Shown here in pieces: positions 44,851 to 56,750 of a stretch of DNA of 64,000 nt; within the stretch, counting starts at the first letter, position 1, and every line of letters begins with the position of its first letter. Where the stretch lies: NCBI GenBank assembly GCA_015698045.1, contig BLAL01000160.1:558001-622000 (forward strand), written 5' to 3'. This DNA comes from Rhizophagus clarus. Its lineage: Eukaryota; Glomeromycota; Glomeromycetes; Glomerales; Glomeraceae. The position numbers and the translations under genes were made by a program. A model generated the notes under the pieces. That model had not been told where the DNA came from and did no database searches. It saw only the letters and a list, made by a program, of their open reading frames with translations.

Positions 44851-45240
44851 CTATTTCACCTGACTTCTATTTATTTTTCTTGCTATTTGCGCAGTAATAT
44901 AAAAAGTTACAAGTATTTTAATTGGTTGATATTCAAATATATCAAAGACATTTTCTGACATTCTTATATAATGACTAGTTAATTTTTGCTTATATCTAAA
45001 TTGTTGAGCTTTAGTTTCTAAGCTATTTAATAATTTTCCAATATAATAAGTATTGATTAATGAGTTTAATCGTTCTTTCAATTGAATTGATCGTTGTAAT
45101 GCAGCATAAGCATTTTTAAATTGTTCATCAAAAGGAGCAGCTTCATCATAGGGTGGTATTAAATCTCCATTTTCAAAAGGAAGTTCTAGTTGTAAATCTT
45201 GAGTTAAAAGGTCAATTAATCTATTATTGGGAGATTCCAT
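44851..45240 (-). CDS. Accessory sense ORF at the 3' end of the Ty3-like element
   Basis: 129 codons starting MESPNNRLIDLLTQDL, overlapping the end of the integrase region by about 25 bases in another frame. It has an acidic, proline-containing first third (LIPPYDEAAPFDEQ) and a helical remainder. No signal peptide, envelope-like or chromodomain-like motif is seen. Function unknown; it may be an element-specific extra protein or a remnant. Confidence 0.4.
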   Translation of the reverse strand: MESPNNRLIDLLTQDLQLELPFENGDLIPPYDEAAPFDEQFKNAYAALQRSIQLKERLNSLINTYYIGKLLNSLETKAQQFRYKQKLTSHYIRMSENVFDIFEYQPIKILVTFYITAQIARKINRSQVK

Positions 45241-47250
45241 TTTTTCTGATCGTAGTAAGGTTTTAGTAAACTTCCATTGAAAGGAGCTTTTAGGACTTTT
45301 CCTTGCATATCCCTTATTTTATAGCTTTCATTTTGTAAAACCGCATGAATATAATAGGGTCCTTTCCATTTTTCATCCAATTTTCCAGACCATTGTTTCG
45401 CTTTTTCAGCCTTGTACAATAAAACTTTATCTTCTATTTGAAAAGATCTATGATGTTTAATTTGCTGATTATGATGTAATTTCTGTTTGGCTTGTTGCTG
45501 ATCTATCCTTTGTCAGGTAGATTCTCTATCATGTGGTAACTCATTAACTAATTTGTTGATCCTATCGGATAATTGTTCTTCATTTTGGGTAAGATCATCA
45601 ATTGGCAACTTTGCTTCACGACCATATGTTAAATAAAAAGAAGATATTTTGGTTGTGGATTGTTTACTTGTACGATAAGCAAATAAAACTGGCTGAATAA
45701 ACTGATCCCACTGTTCTACTTGTTTGACTAATTTAGCTAAAGATTCACATAAAGTTCTATTAAATCTTTCTACTAGTCCATTGGTTTGGGAATGGTATGG
45801 TGTTGATAATAAATGCTTAATTTCAAATCTTTTGGTTAAACGATCAATAATTTGATTATTAAAATGAGTTCCTCGATCTGTCAGTATTTTCTGAGGGCAA
45901 CCATGTCGGCATATAATGTCTTCATACAGGCCTGGTCATAAGTATCTGTACCCCAATATTTTTTGAAGTCATGTGATAACCTACCCTAAAAATTTCCAGG
46001 GTTGAAGGTCATTCTTAATCTTGATCATTTACAAAATTAGAGGTTTGTATAACATATAAATCAGGAGTTAGATGATCGGTGAATTTTAGCTGCAAAATGA
46101 CGATCTTTTCTAATAAATTATACAAAACAGTTTTTTGTGCGCAAATATTCAATCAAATTAAAGTGAAATTTTGAAAAAATAGTTACTTACATTCATTATA
46201 ATTAAGATTATAGCCATTTATTGGGCCAAGAATAACATTAAAATAAAGTCTTAAATAATGAAAAAAATCATATCATATGCAAAAAATCCATTTTTATAGT
46301 GATTTTTTTAGCTCTGAGGTTTAGTAAACCAATTTGCTTTCAGTAGAACCTCAATACTCATTTTATGCATAATATCTATAAAAGGGATCTCTTGGCTTAT
46401 TCCTATAAGTTTTTTAGTAAATATAATTTAGAGTAAATTCTGCATAAAGTTAATAATTCTAAACACCATTCAAAAATCACAATAAAATAAAAGGAAGATT
46501 ATAACATAATTAAAATTCTCTGGCTATGCATCTAATTTGATTAAAACTCTAGAAAAACGTTTAATGACTCTTAAAAAATTAATATATCAAAAAAAAATTC
46601 TATATAACTAAGAGGTCAGGGCATGAAATAATAAAAAAATGAAAATATTCACGTAAAAGAAGATAACTTTTTTTGAAACACAAAATTTACCGATCATCTA
46701 ATTCCTGATCTACGTATCATAAAAGCCTGTAATTTTACATATTATCAAGGTTATTATTGTACTTGAATTTAAAAAAAAATTTTAATGAAAGTTGTTATTT
46801 AACTTCAGAAATTACAGGGGTACAGTTACTTATGTCCAGGACTGTATATAAATTTCTCAGTTTCTTCTGCTGTAGCTCTAGGTACTGCTTTTGCTTTAGG
46901 CCATTTAGTCAGGTAATCCATAGCAACTATAATATATTTATTTCCATTAGAAGTCTTTGGTAAAGGTCCTATAAAATCTATTCCTATTTGATAAAAAGGT
47001 GAATGTACAGGTATTGGATGTAGTAATTGATGAGTTTGAGGTTTTCCTCTTCTTTGACATGAGTCACAATTTTTAACATATTCTCTAATATTTTCATACA
47101 TCTGAGGCCAGTAATATCTAGTACGAATTTTGTTGAACATAATTTCAGTCCAAAGTGTCCAAAAGTAGGATCATTATGTACCATGTAAAGAACTGGTTCC
47201 ATTTCATGTACTCTAATCACTCTTAATAAAATTCCTTCTTTCTGTTTGTC
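45216..47250 (-). pseudogene. Integrase region of the Ty3-like element (fossil)
   Basis: The zinc-binding and catalytic-core parts (HFGLKL-like, YYWPQMYENIREYVKNC, IGIDFIGPLPK) lie at about 46830-47200, and the C-terminal GPY-type module (WKGPYYI) at about 45340-45420. A 918-bp non-autonomous Tc1/mariner-type element splits this region. It is not functional. Confidence 0.85.
45927..46844. mobile_element. Non-autonomous Tc1/mariner-type element inserted in the LTR element
   Basis: The ends are near-perfect inverted repeats: left CAGGCCTGGTCATAAGTATC and, inverted, right CAGTCCTGGACATAAGTAAC, both continuing to TGTACCCC. TA lies on each side (45925-45926 and 46845-46846), the standard Tc1/mariner target duplication. 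The 918-bp interior is AT-rich and holds no transposase, so it must have been moved in trans. It interrupts the integrase region and is therefore younger than the LTR insertion. Confidence 0.88.
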
Positions 47251-48299
47251 TTTTCTATATAAATAGTTGTTTTTAATAATAAAAGGAATACAAAAGTTTT
47301 TGAATTGTTTGATAAGTTGTTGAGTATTTAAATCTAATTGTAGTTGTTAAGTAGTTAAATATTGAAAAATTCTATTATATTGGGTTGTATTCATTGTTAT
47401 AAAAATATTTAAATAAAATAAAATATTAGGCTGTCTGTCACAATGCAGGCACTTTTCGCTTTCACCTTTTAATAAATTTGATATTTGTTAAGGATTTAAT
47501 CTAAGGAAGCTACAAATGGCTCAGTAGAGATGGTGTAAGGGGGTAATCCATAGGAAAGTCGTAAGAAGCATTTTAAATAATGAACAAGGTTGGTTTGTTT
47601 CACTCCTTCAGGTTCCTCCCACCAAGGTTGGTTTACCAAAAATTCTGGCTTCATATCAGGTCATATTTTCCCTAAAGTAAATCCAATAATGCAATCATGA
47701 AGGATAGTTCCATATGGGAGGTTCTTTTTGCACATTGTACAATAAGTATGAATATGATGATTTTCTATATCACATTCAAAGGTGCATCTACTTCCTCCTC
47801 TATTGATAGGTTGACCAGCAATTACTTGCTTTATTTTGAATAAACTCTTGGAACAATTCTTGTAATTCTTCCTTTGAAAAATAATATGCAGGAGTTTGGA
47901 CTCCTTCTATATCATCATTCAAAATTAAAATATCTTGGCCTTCTTCTAGCCATTCTTCCTGATGGTTTGGATGATCTTCTTGGTCGTGCATTTGCTGGTA
48001 GTATTCTTGCCAATCTCTTTCATAGTCTGATCCTAAAGTGCTATTATCATTTCCCCAACATATACATTGAATTTCTTCACAGTTTTCACATAGTTGAGGA
48101 TAAATAATTTCGTATATTTCTGCTACTGGTTTGGTAGTGATGTCTTCTTCAGAATCTGCTTCATAATCTTCCTCTTCTATAGGGGTTAAAGTAATTGGAG
48201 CAGATAAAGTATGTTTAGTAGGTATAGGATATGTTTCTAATTCAATTAGGAAACAGAATGTTTCTTCAGGAGTTCTAGATAATGCATCAGCATTGGCAT

Positions 48300-49950
48300 T
48301 AAGTTCCTGGTCTGTGTTTGATCTCAAAGTCGTACTGCTGTAATTCCATTACCCAGCGGGCTCTTCTTCCTTTTGGCATCTTGGAAGTCTTTAACCATTT
48401 GAGGGCAGAGTGGTCAGTAATGATGGTGAATGGTCTTAATCCTAAGTAGTGATGAAAATGTTTTATGGCCCATACTACAGCCAAACACTCTTGGTCTGTT
48501 ACAGAGTAGTTCTTTTCTGCTGGATTAAGGCTTCTGCTTGCATAGGCAATTACATGTTCTTTACCATCTTCCTTTATTTGAGATAATACAGCACCTAATC
48601 CAATTCCAGAGGCGTCAGTATAGATAATGAAGGGTTTGTCGAAATCTGGATGACTTAGTACAGGGGCTTTAATTAGCATCTCCTTTAGTCTGTCAAAGGC
48701 TTGCTGTTGCTTTTCCTCCCAGTTGAAAGGAGCATCTTTCTTTAACAAAGTAAGCATTGGCCTTGCAATTCGGGAGAAATCCTTAATAAATTTCCTATAA
48801 TAGGAGAATAGTCCAAGAGCAGCTCTTAATTGAGTTAGGTTTGTTGGTATTGGGTAATTCTTGACTTTGTCAATCTTTTCTGGGTCTGGTTTGATTCCAT
48901 CTCTTCCTACTACGTGTCCTAGGAAGTGTATATTAGGTAATGCAAAATAGCATTTCTTTAATTTTATTTTAAGGTTAGAATTTCTGAGCGCTTGAAAAAC
49001 TTGAGCTATATGATCCATGTGTTGCTCAAAGGTTCCTTTGGTGTAGATGATTACATCATCCAGATACACAGCTACAAAGTCATTCAAAAATTCTTGCAAC
49101 ACTCTATTCATTAGTCTTTGAAATGTACCAGGAGCATAGCTTAACCCAAAAGGCATGACTAGGAATTCATACAATCCAAAGGGAGTTACAAAGGCAGTCT
49201 TTTCTATATCAGCTTCGTCCATAGCTACTTGCCAATAACCACTGGCAAGATCCAAGGTAGTGAACCATTTGGCTTGTCCAAAACTTTCCAACAGGTCATC
49301 AATTCTAGGGAGTGGGTAGGCATCTGCTTTTGTAATAGCATTTAGTTTTCTATAATCAATGCAGATTCGCTTATCTCCTCCTTTCTTATCCACAATTACA
49401 ACAGGTGAAGCCCAGGGGCTACATGATTTTCTTATGATTCCATTTTCTTCCATTTTTACAATTTCTTCCTTTAGAAATTCTTTATTTTTAGGATTAATTC
49501 TGTAGAGTGCTTGAGAAATGGGTCGTGCATCTCCAATATAAATTTTGTGTTTTATGAGATTTGTTCTACCAATCTCAGTCTGACTTTTGGCACAAATATC
49601 TCTGAAGGATGTAAGCAAATTGTTGAATAATTGTTGCTGGTGCACATCCAAAGGTCCAAGGTTAAGTTTATGAGGCTCTTCTTGGGTGGCAGTGGCGGCT
49701 AAATAAATGGCTGGATTTTCATCCTCACTTTCTTCTATCTTTTCCTCAGATTCTTCATATGGGGTATGATTAGTCCAAGGGTTAAATTCTAGGTCGGATA
49801 TATCAGAAAAATCATCAGATAAATCTGAAAGATAAAGAGGAGACTCCTCTATTACTTCCTCTTCATATTCCTCACTATCAGTTTCCTCGGAACAGTAATT
49901 CGTTTCTTTCTCCACAAGATAATCAGAGTACCTTCTTCCCAATCCAAATT
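48300..49950 (-). CDS. Reverse transcriptase and RNase H region of the Ty3-like element (fossil)
   Basis: The reverse transcriptase runs over about 48900-49600, with KKGGDKRICIDYRKLN, FTTLDLASGYWQV, and the catalytic YLDD at about 49049-49063. RNase H follows at about 48330-48700, with IIYTDASGIGLGAVLSQ and TDHSALKWL. This is standard Ty3/gypsy order and sequence. An acidic stretch precedes the reverse transcriptase (SDLSDDFSDISDLEF). Confidence 0.9.
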
Positions 49951-52149
49951 GGCTTTGACCTTTTTAAGCCAATCATTTCCAAGAATAAAGACTTCATCTG
50001 TAGAATCTAACACTTGAATGTTGAGGTTGATGAGATGAGATTTTACTTCTATAGGAAAATCTTTTACTTCTCCTAAGGATCTAACTTTAGTACCATTGGC
50101 AGTTACAATTACTAAGTTGGAAGGCCCATTTATAGAATATCCAAGTCGTTTCATGAGCTTTTTGGTGATGATACTAGTGGCAGCACCACTATCAATGACA
50201 GCTGAAATAGGTTCTCCATCTACTCTCAATTGGCATCTGGCAGCAGTAGTAGGAGCATCATTGGCTGAGGAGATAAAATTGGTCTCTCTAGTTCTCTTCA
50301 CACTTTTGAGCATGGCACTTCTATATTTTGGAATTTGAGATGAGGCTTGTCCAATAGTTAAGCCACAAGGAAGGTCTTTAATGTATTGGGCAATGTCAAA
50401 TTCAGTCACATTTTCAATAGGTGCGGGTCTCATTTTAAATTTTCTTTTGACCTTTTGAGCTTTAATGGTAGATGGGGTAATTTCTGCTGAAGGAACAACT
50501 GGAATGATATATTCCTCTCCTCCTTCATCCATTTCATCCCCTGTTCTCACTCTTTTTCTTAGTTGTCTTTCTTTTCCAGATTCTGAACAAGTATTTACAT
50601 ATACTTCATATTCAGCTTCATCCTCCTCTTCCTCATCATAGGAGTAGTATTCTTCTTCTTTAACATATTCTTCATCCAGGAAATTAACAGGTCTGGTGAA
50701 AAGTTTTCTACTATTATTATTATTATTATTTCCTGAGTTGTTATTTCTATTACTTCTGCACTCTCTGGAGATATGTCCTACTTTCCCACATTTGAAACAG
50801 GTTAGTTTAGTTTTATCTCTAGCCTTTTCTGTAGTCGCTCTAAAATTTCTAGGCTTGCTATTATTGTTACTATTATTTTGAGCTAGCAATGCTGATGATA
50901 AGGTTGCATAATTAAGAGTCAATTGTTGGAGTTGTTGAGTTAATGCATCTACATCTGGGTCATTCTTGCTAGTGGAAGATCCAGCAACAGGAGTGATTGG
51001 TAAAGGAGCATTTTCCTTCACAGCAACAGGAACATTTAAAGAAACTGACTTTGTAGGAACATAATTATATCCAGTTTCTACCAATTTTGCACGGGTAATT
51101 GCATTATTTAAAGTAGTAGGATTGTTGGTAGATACTAAAGGAGTCAGCAGAGGGTTTAGTCCATACAAATACATTCGCACCTGTAATGCAGCAGGAACAG
51201 GTGGAGGATCAGTAGTTCCATTCACTTTTCTTAAGACTTTCTTGAATCTTTTAGAGTAGTCTTCAACTTTTTCTTCAGCTGTTTGTCTAATAGTCATTAA
51301 TTCATAGTACCATTGATTTTTCTTAGTTTTAGGAGAGAAATATGCTTCAAACTGGTGTACAAAACTGGCATTTTGGTTTGTATTATCATTCCAAACAGTA
51401 AGACCATTACCATTGGCTCTGAACCAGTCATGGGCTGCATCCTTCAAGTATCCTGCAGCAATAGTTATTCTTCTGTTACCTGTCCACTGATTAGTATTAG
51501 CAGCTGTTTCAAAACGTTCCAACCATTCATAAGGGTCCTCATCATCTTTTCCATGAAAGTTATCTACTTTGGCTATGGTTAATTTATGAGGAGGTGGAGC
51601 ATTTCCTAATGCAGTGGTCAACTGTGTAATATTTTGGCCATTAGTACTAAAAATAGTAGTTAAAACTGCAGTAAGTTGATCTTGATTCATAGTTTCAGGA
51701 GGTGCTTCTGGTGGAGGTAGGTTGTGGTATAGATTATATAGCTTGGTGGTTTGATATTCAGTAGGTGCAGAGGAGTATCCTTGGGTTTCTTCACAAAGAG
51801 CAGGTATATAATATAATAATTCTAGTATAGGAGTGCTAAGGGTGAAAAATAGTATGCTTTTTAAAATGTCAGTAGTAAGGTCAGCAGCAGTATTCAGTTC
51901 AGCGATATTTTCTTTTAGTTTGGCAAAGGTAATAACAGTGCAAAGGTTGTAGTTTCTAGCAGAATGATTATCTTTAATCCAATTCCAAAAGTTAAAGAAT
52001 CCAGTAGGATGTTGGTTATAAAGTATTTCTCCTGATGGGGTATAACAAAAATTACAATAAGGAGCTCTTTCAAAGGCAGGTCTTCTTCTCTGAAGGTGCT
52101 TATTTCTGTAATGTTTTCTTTGGCTCTTTTTAGTACCGTAATATGGCAT
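49950..52149 (-). CDS. gag and protease region of the Ty3-like element (fossil)
   Basis: Retrotransposon structural and protease region. The N-terminal part carries PYCNFC and FNFWNWIKDNH, an extension not typical of the simplest Ty3 gags. The capsid region follows around 51200-51600 (DPYEWLERFETAANTNQW). A zinc knuckle CFKCGKVGHISREC lies at about 50760-50800, followed by an acidic linker, then an aspartic protease with DSGAATSIITKK near 50170-50200. The reading frame overlaps the reverse transcriptase part in another frame, as is common in families that use programmed frameshifting. This is part of a dead element. Confidence 0.88.
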
Positions 52150-52250
52150 TCAATTGGGTGCAAGTACGTCTGCAATTGTTTTTCTTCTCAAGTACGTCTG
52201 AGAGATCCAGTATAGACAGTTCGTCGCTATACCTGGCAGGAATCACCAAT

Positions 52251-52695
52251 TGTTACTCTGGTCAGTTCGTCGATCAGGTAACTATAACTTGGAGACAGGG
52301 ATGCAATAGATATGTCTCAAGTCCAATCAACAAGACACACTATTCACAAAGGGACAGTTCGTTTATAAGGTAAAAGAGTTTATTTATTAATTATATGAAC
52401 TTGTTATTATAACTTTATTATTATACTCTCTGATATTTTTCAACTAAAAAGAAATTTCAGGATATTTATACAAAATAAAATATATTTAAAAATATAACAA
52501 ATAAATCTAATATATCAAATAAAACTAATAAATCAAATAAATAAAATAAATCAATTAAATCAAATAAATCAGATAAATCAAATAAAACTGATATATCAAA
52601 TAAATCGGAAATATCAAAAATAACAGGCTATGATGGCTTTGGCTTAGGCGGCTCTATATACTTTGCCACAATGTCATGTGATTACTACACTAACA
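52251..52695 (-). repeat. 5' LTR of the Ty3-like element
   Basis: 445 bp, bounded by TG...CA. It contains an AT-rich tract of repeated AAATCAAATAAA-type words that is shared with the other LTR. A primer-binding-site-like TGGTGATTCCTGCC lies two bases inside the element on the minus strand. Confidence 0.93.
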
Positions 52696-52699
52696 ACGT

Positions 52700-53414
52700 T
52701 AATGATGTTTCACAAGTTTTTCCTCAGGGAAAGCGTATAATGTTAAAGTATCACTTCAAAGAAATCCAAAGTTTTCTGATTAAACCATTCCTGTTATTTC
52801 AACTATTTCAACTAATATTAACCTTTCATTTATTTTGCCAAACCCTTTCTAAATTGTATAAAATTTTAATTTACAATGTAGAAAGTATGTAAACAGCGAT
52901 ATACAGTATAAACTCATTTAAAAACTCTCAATAAAAAAGCTTTCAAATGGCAGTTAGATTGTATAATTACAAAGATATTAATCAAATAATAATCATATAA
53001 TAATGACCTAACATATTGAATGTATAATATTATATAAATATCATTTAAACACTATATTATATCAAATAAAATAATACCAGAATCCTAAATATTTATAAAA
53101 TAAGTAACAAATAAGTTTGCGTAGTGTAATTAGTAAATTTTTATAAAGATTGATATCTTTTGATCAATTATAAACTGGTAATACTGACTGATATATAACT
53201 TATACTTCTTCACAAATTATAATCTTAGATTTCTGAATACCTCAACAGTCGTGCTGATATAGCATAATTATTTGACAGACATATTATATTTTAACAGGAG
53301 TATTGTATTTTGACAGATGATTATATTTTAATAAAACATATTTATACATCAGTAAGTTAAGTAAACCAGCCAAAATGTTCGGCTATAAACCTGCAGATCA
53401 AGTAAGTCCCAAAT
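52700..53414. other. Spacer between the LTR element and the hAT element
   Basis: AT-rich, with no supportable gene. A 73-codon ORF overlapping the LTR edge is chance. Confidence 0.5.
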
Positions 53415-53425
53415 AGGAATGGCAA

Positions 53426-53470
53426 AAAACATGTTTTAAAACAATTTCGGTGTTTTAAAACATGTTTTTC
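53426..53470. repeat. Perfect 19-bp inverted repeat beside the hAT transposase
   Basis: Arms AAAAACATGTTTTAAAACA (53426-53444) and its exact inverse (53452-53470) surround a 7-nt loop. More CATGTTTTAAAA copies follow to 53497. Immediately left, TAGGAATGGCAAAA at 53415 resembles the start of many hAT terminal repeats (TAGGGATGGCAA). This is probably the 3' terminal region of the hAT element. Confidence 0.6.
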
Positions 53471-53590
53471 ATGTTTTAAAAAATATTTTAAAACATTAGA
53501 AAATAGCACTTTTATTACTTTATTTATTCAATCATTCAATATAAATGCTTATAATATTTATATATTTAATCAAATAAAATATTTATAAAA

Positions 53591-55190
53591 TTAAACTTCA
53601 TCTTCTTCAAACCAATTATCCTCCTTAACCTCTTTATGAATTCTCAAATTTTGATAAATTGCCACAAGTTTTTTTACCCGATTGTTATTCAAACATGTAC
53701 GAAGTTTACTATGAATAAATCCGAAGTTAGACCAATTACGTTTGGCTGCAGCTGATAAGGTTGAAATTGAAAGTACTCGACAAGCAAGTTCAACTACAAC
53801 AGGAAATTTATGCGTGAAGTTGGACTTCTACCAACTAATAGGACTTGAATATTCAATAGATGCCCAAAGTAATGCTCCAGAAAATTCATCAGTCTTTGCG
53901 ATATATTTCTGCATTACTCCATAAATCTTTCATATATGAATGAGATATTATTAATATTGCTATTGAACATTTGTAGTATAGAAATTTTCTTACATGTGCC
54001 GCCTCTTCAAATGTGTAAACTTTTTCAATATATGGTATAATAATCGTTTCAAAGTCAGTTGGTCCTAAAGATTTACCATAAAAACTAGGAAAGTATAAAT
54101 CGTAACTAGTATCTAATAAAATTTAGAATTGTTTTGAATAAATAAATTTTATTACTTAGGATCCAAAAGATTTGCGATTGCCATTGCAGGATGGAAAGCA
54201 AATTCAAATCGATTGTCAATCAATCTATGAACTTTCATTTTGAAATTTAAATCTAACACTTGAGCATTAATTGATTCCCAAATTTGTCTCCATTCTTCAT
54301 AAATATAAGAAAGTAATGGTGTATCTGATTCAAATAAACGAATAAGTTTGACAAATGGTGTTAAAAAATAATCTAAAGCTTCCAAATTCGCCCACAATAA
54401 ATCACCTAAAATTTGTTCTTTAAGATCATGTGTCATTTTTGAACTAACTTCTGATTGCACAACAGACATTTGAAGCCCTAATTTGCATCTGCGAATAGAT
54501 TGAATTGAATCCAAGCAAGTTCCCCATTGGGTTTCAACAGGTTGAACTAAAGTAATTGTATTTAATTGATTTAATAAAATTGATTCTGCCTGGTGATGTG
54601 TATGAAAAAAATTAACAATTTGTTTAGCTTGATTCATTGATCTTTCAACCTAATCAAGTTTAAGAATATCCTTAATTAGAAGATTTCCAATGTGTGCATT
54701 ACAACCCAAGCAAATTAACCACGGGTAATCCTAATTTAACAATTTCCACGCAGAACGCATTGCACTAGCATTATCAGTTAATACTCCAGCAAATTTTGAA
54801 GGACCAATATCTTCAATAATAGATTTAAATTCATTATAAATATATTCTGCAGTATGTGATTCAGATCCAGTATACTTTGCATTATAAAATATTGGCTTTG
54901 GAAGGCAAAGAATGAAATTTAAAACTGATTCTCTTCGGATATTTGACCAATCATCTGATACTAATGTTATATTTGATGCATTGTTTAAAACTTTATCCAA
55001 ATTTTGCCGCTCAACTTGATATTCTGCATCTAATAAATTATTGGCCAAATTGCGACAGTTTGGACTATTGTAGGCTGGTAGTATAGTTTGGATGAAATCA
55101 AGCCAATAAGGATTTTCAATGGCTGTAAAAGGAATACCAGCCGAATAAAAGAACTTTGCTAATTTCCTATCAATGTCCACCTTATCTAAC
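53591..55190 (-). pseudogene. hAT-family transposase, decayed and 5'-truncated
   Basis: A DUF659/hAT-type transposase. Order on the minus strand: LAKFFYSAGIPFTAIENPYW, then ITLVSDDWSNIRRESVLNF (around 54960), LTDNASAMRSAW (around 54760), the linker to HPAMAIANLLDP, and the C-terminal dimerisation region KFPVVVELACRVLSISTLS, AAAKRNWSNFGFIHSKLR, ending EEDEV at 53593. Two introns are readable: 54106-54155 (GT...TAG) and 53927-53993 (GTAAGA...AAAG), both restoring frame. In-frame stops lie at 54731-54733, about 54646-54648 and 53828-53830; two replace a tryptophan expected by the family (TGG to TAG). The N-terminal part, where a BED zinc finger is expected, is cut off at a tandem repeat beginning at 55191. 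Confidence 0.87.
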
Positions 55191-55690
55191 ACAGGTCAAA
55201 TGAAAAAAAATCGGATTTTACTCTATTTAAAATAGCCTTGCCAATTTCAATATAGGACATGCCGAATTTTGCTTATTTTAGTATAGCCATCTCTATTTTT
55301 GCCGATTTTTGTTATATTCCGATTTAAAAATCAGAAATGCCGAATTTAGTGGCCGATTTTTATACAGGTCAAATGAAAAAAAAATCAGATTTTACTTTAT
55401 TTAAAATAGCCTTGCCAATTTCAATATAAGACATGCCGAATTTTGCTTATTTTAGTATAGCCATCTCTATTTTTGCCGATTTTTGTTATATTCCGATTTA
55501 AAAATCAGAAATGCTGAATTTAGTGGCCGATTTTTACACAGGTCAAATGAAAAAAAAATCAGATTTTACTCTATTCAAAATAGCCTTGCTAATTTCAATA
55601 TAGGACATGCCGAATTTTGCTTATTGCCAATTTTTGTTATATTCTGATTTAACAGTCGGAAAAACTGATTTTAGCGGCCAATTTTTACCT
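55191..55690. repeat. 173-174-bp tandem repeat, about 2.9 copies
   Basis: Units start at 55191, 55364 and 55538 with ACAGGTCAAATGAAAAAAAA. They are about 95% alike, and the third has an internal deletion of about 27 bases. Each contains several versions of TTGCCGATTTTT and GCCGAATTT words. The array begins exactly where the hAT coding sequence stops. Confidence 0.9.
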
Positions 55691-56201
55691 TTTATGACAA
55701 TTGGCAAAAATTTTGCTAATGCGTGCTTTGAACATGCTGGATATTTATAAATTAAAATTAAAAGTCAAAATTATTTGAACTTCAAAATTTATTGCTGAAT
55801 AAAAGGAATTTATTATACAAATTAATAATTTTACTGAACTGAAATTTTTTAGAAAGTAATTTATTGATCAGCATTTTTATAGTAAAGAAACAAACAATCT
55901 TAACAGAAACCTTAGATTTTTAAACAGCCTTTTTTTATATTTTCTGTAATATGAATTTAATTAACATTATCATCATATCAATTTGGCATTCAAGATAATA
56001 TTCAAAAAATGTCCGTTAACTCTTTATTAGGAATGTAAAAAATTGAAAAATATTTCATACAACAAAAAAGAAAGTTCATCCTGCCACCACGGCCCAGATA
56101 AACTTTCAAAATTCACCACTGCTACCAGCAACCTATGGTAAATTTCGTAAGACAAAAAAAAAAAATTAAACTAATTTTTTTTTTAAAAAAAAAAAAATTA
56201 A
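55691..56201. other. Spacer right of the 173-bp repeat
   Basis: AT-rich. A short minus-strand reading with CSKHALAKF occurs near 55700-55745 and could be a scrap of a transposase zinc finger, but it is too short to call. Poly-A/T runs at 56155-56200. Confidence 0.4.
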
Positions 56202-56750
56202 CTATTTATAAATCAAAAAATTTACAATTTCTTCTGGAGAACGAAATTCCTTGTTAAACGGCATGACCTTCGGTTCATTTTTACATTCGCTGATATTATG
56301 TCTGGTCTTCCAACACCATAAACAATAATTACCCCATCAATACTGCGATTTTAAATTGGGGCAATTTTTTACAGAATGGCCAAAATACTTACAAATTTTA
56401 CAGGCCTCTTTATATTGATTGTATGGGATTATCCAATTGTTATTTGTAACGGATATTAACACATCCTTTGAAGAATACAAAATTCTTGGTGATACCGATG
56501 AAGAAGATGTTGACAGCGAGAGGTAGGGAATAATTTTTGTTACGTTACTCAGAATTAACATTGATACATTGTGGAGTTGTTTTAGCTCTCCGTAAGAAAT
56601 CCCTGCTCTATTACAATTAATAAGTTTGAAATCTTCAACATCACTATCTTTATCTTTATCTTTATCTTTATCTTTATCGATAACCATAATCATTATATGC
56701 TCGTTAATCGGTATACCGAAAGCTGTGAGTATACTTCTTTGGTATGCCAA
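56202..56750 (-). pseudogene. Double CCHC zinc-knuckle protein, interrupted by TGA
   Basis: A 137-codon ORF (56750-56337) ends in a knuckle CKICKYFGHSVKNC and then TGA at 56337-56339. The same frame stays open for 44 more codons to TAG at 56202-56204 and includes a second knuckle of identical CX2CX4HX4C spacing (CLWCWKTRHNISEC). The upstream part has a DK repeat encoded by a (TTTATC)n microsatellite at 56645-56680. Two knuckles in tandem are typical of gag-like or LINE ORF1 nucleic-acid-binding proteins, and the second so close behind a stop suggests a nonsense mutation rather than a natural end. The only local LINE has one knuckle with a different sequence, so this is not a copy of it. Family uncertain. 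Confidence 0.55.

Larger units (their letters stand above)
43221..52695 (-). mobile_element. Ty3-like LTR retrotransposon (fossil, young, broken)
   Basis: A nearly full-length Ty3/gypsy-type element of about 9.5 kb in minus orientation. LTRs lie at 52251-52695 (5') and 43221-43663 (3'), about 98-99% alike by eye, so the insertion is recent. Both start TGTTACTC and end CTAACA, and the element is flanked by ACGT on both sides (43217-43220, 52696-52699). A primer-binding site beginning TGGTGATTCC follows the 5' LTR, and a polypurine tract (GAAGGGGAGAA) precedes the 3' LTR. Parts in order: gag with a zinc knuckle, protease, reverse transcriptase, RNase H, integrase, then an extra sense ORF and an antisense ORF. 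It is broken: one DNA transposon is inserted in the integrase region and there are a few other coding breaks (roughly half a dozen). Confidence 0.93.

Noticed and set aside
53742-53924. 60-codon plus ORF in the hAT region
   Set aside because: Antisense of the hAT C-terminal coding region, which reads with family motifs on the minus strand.
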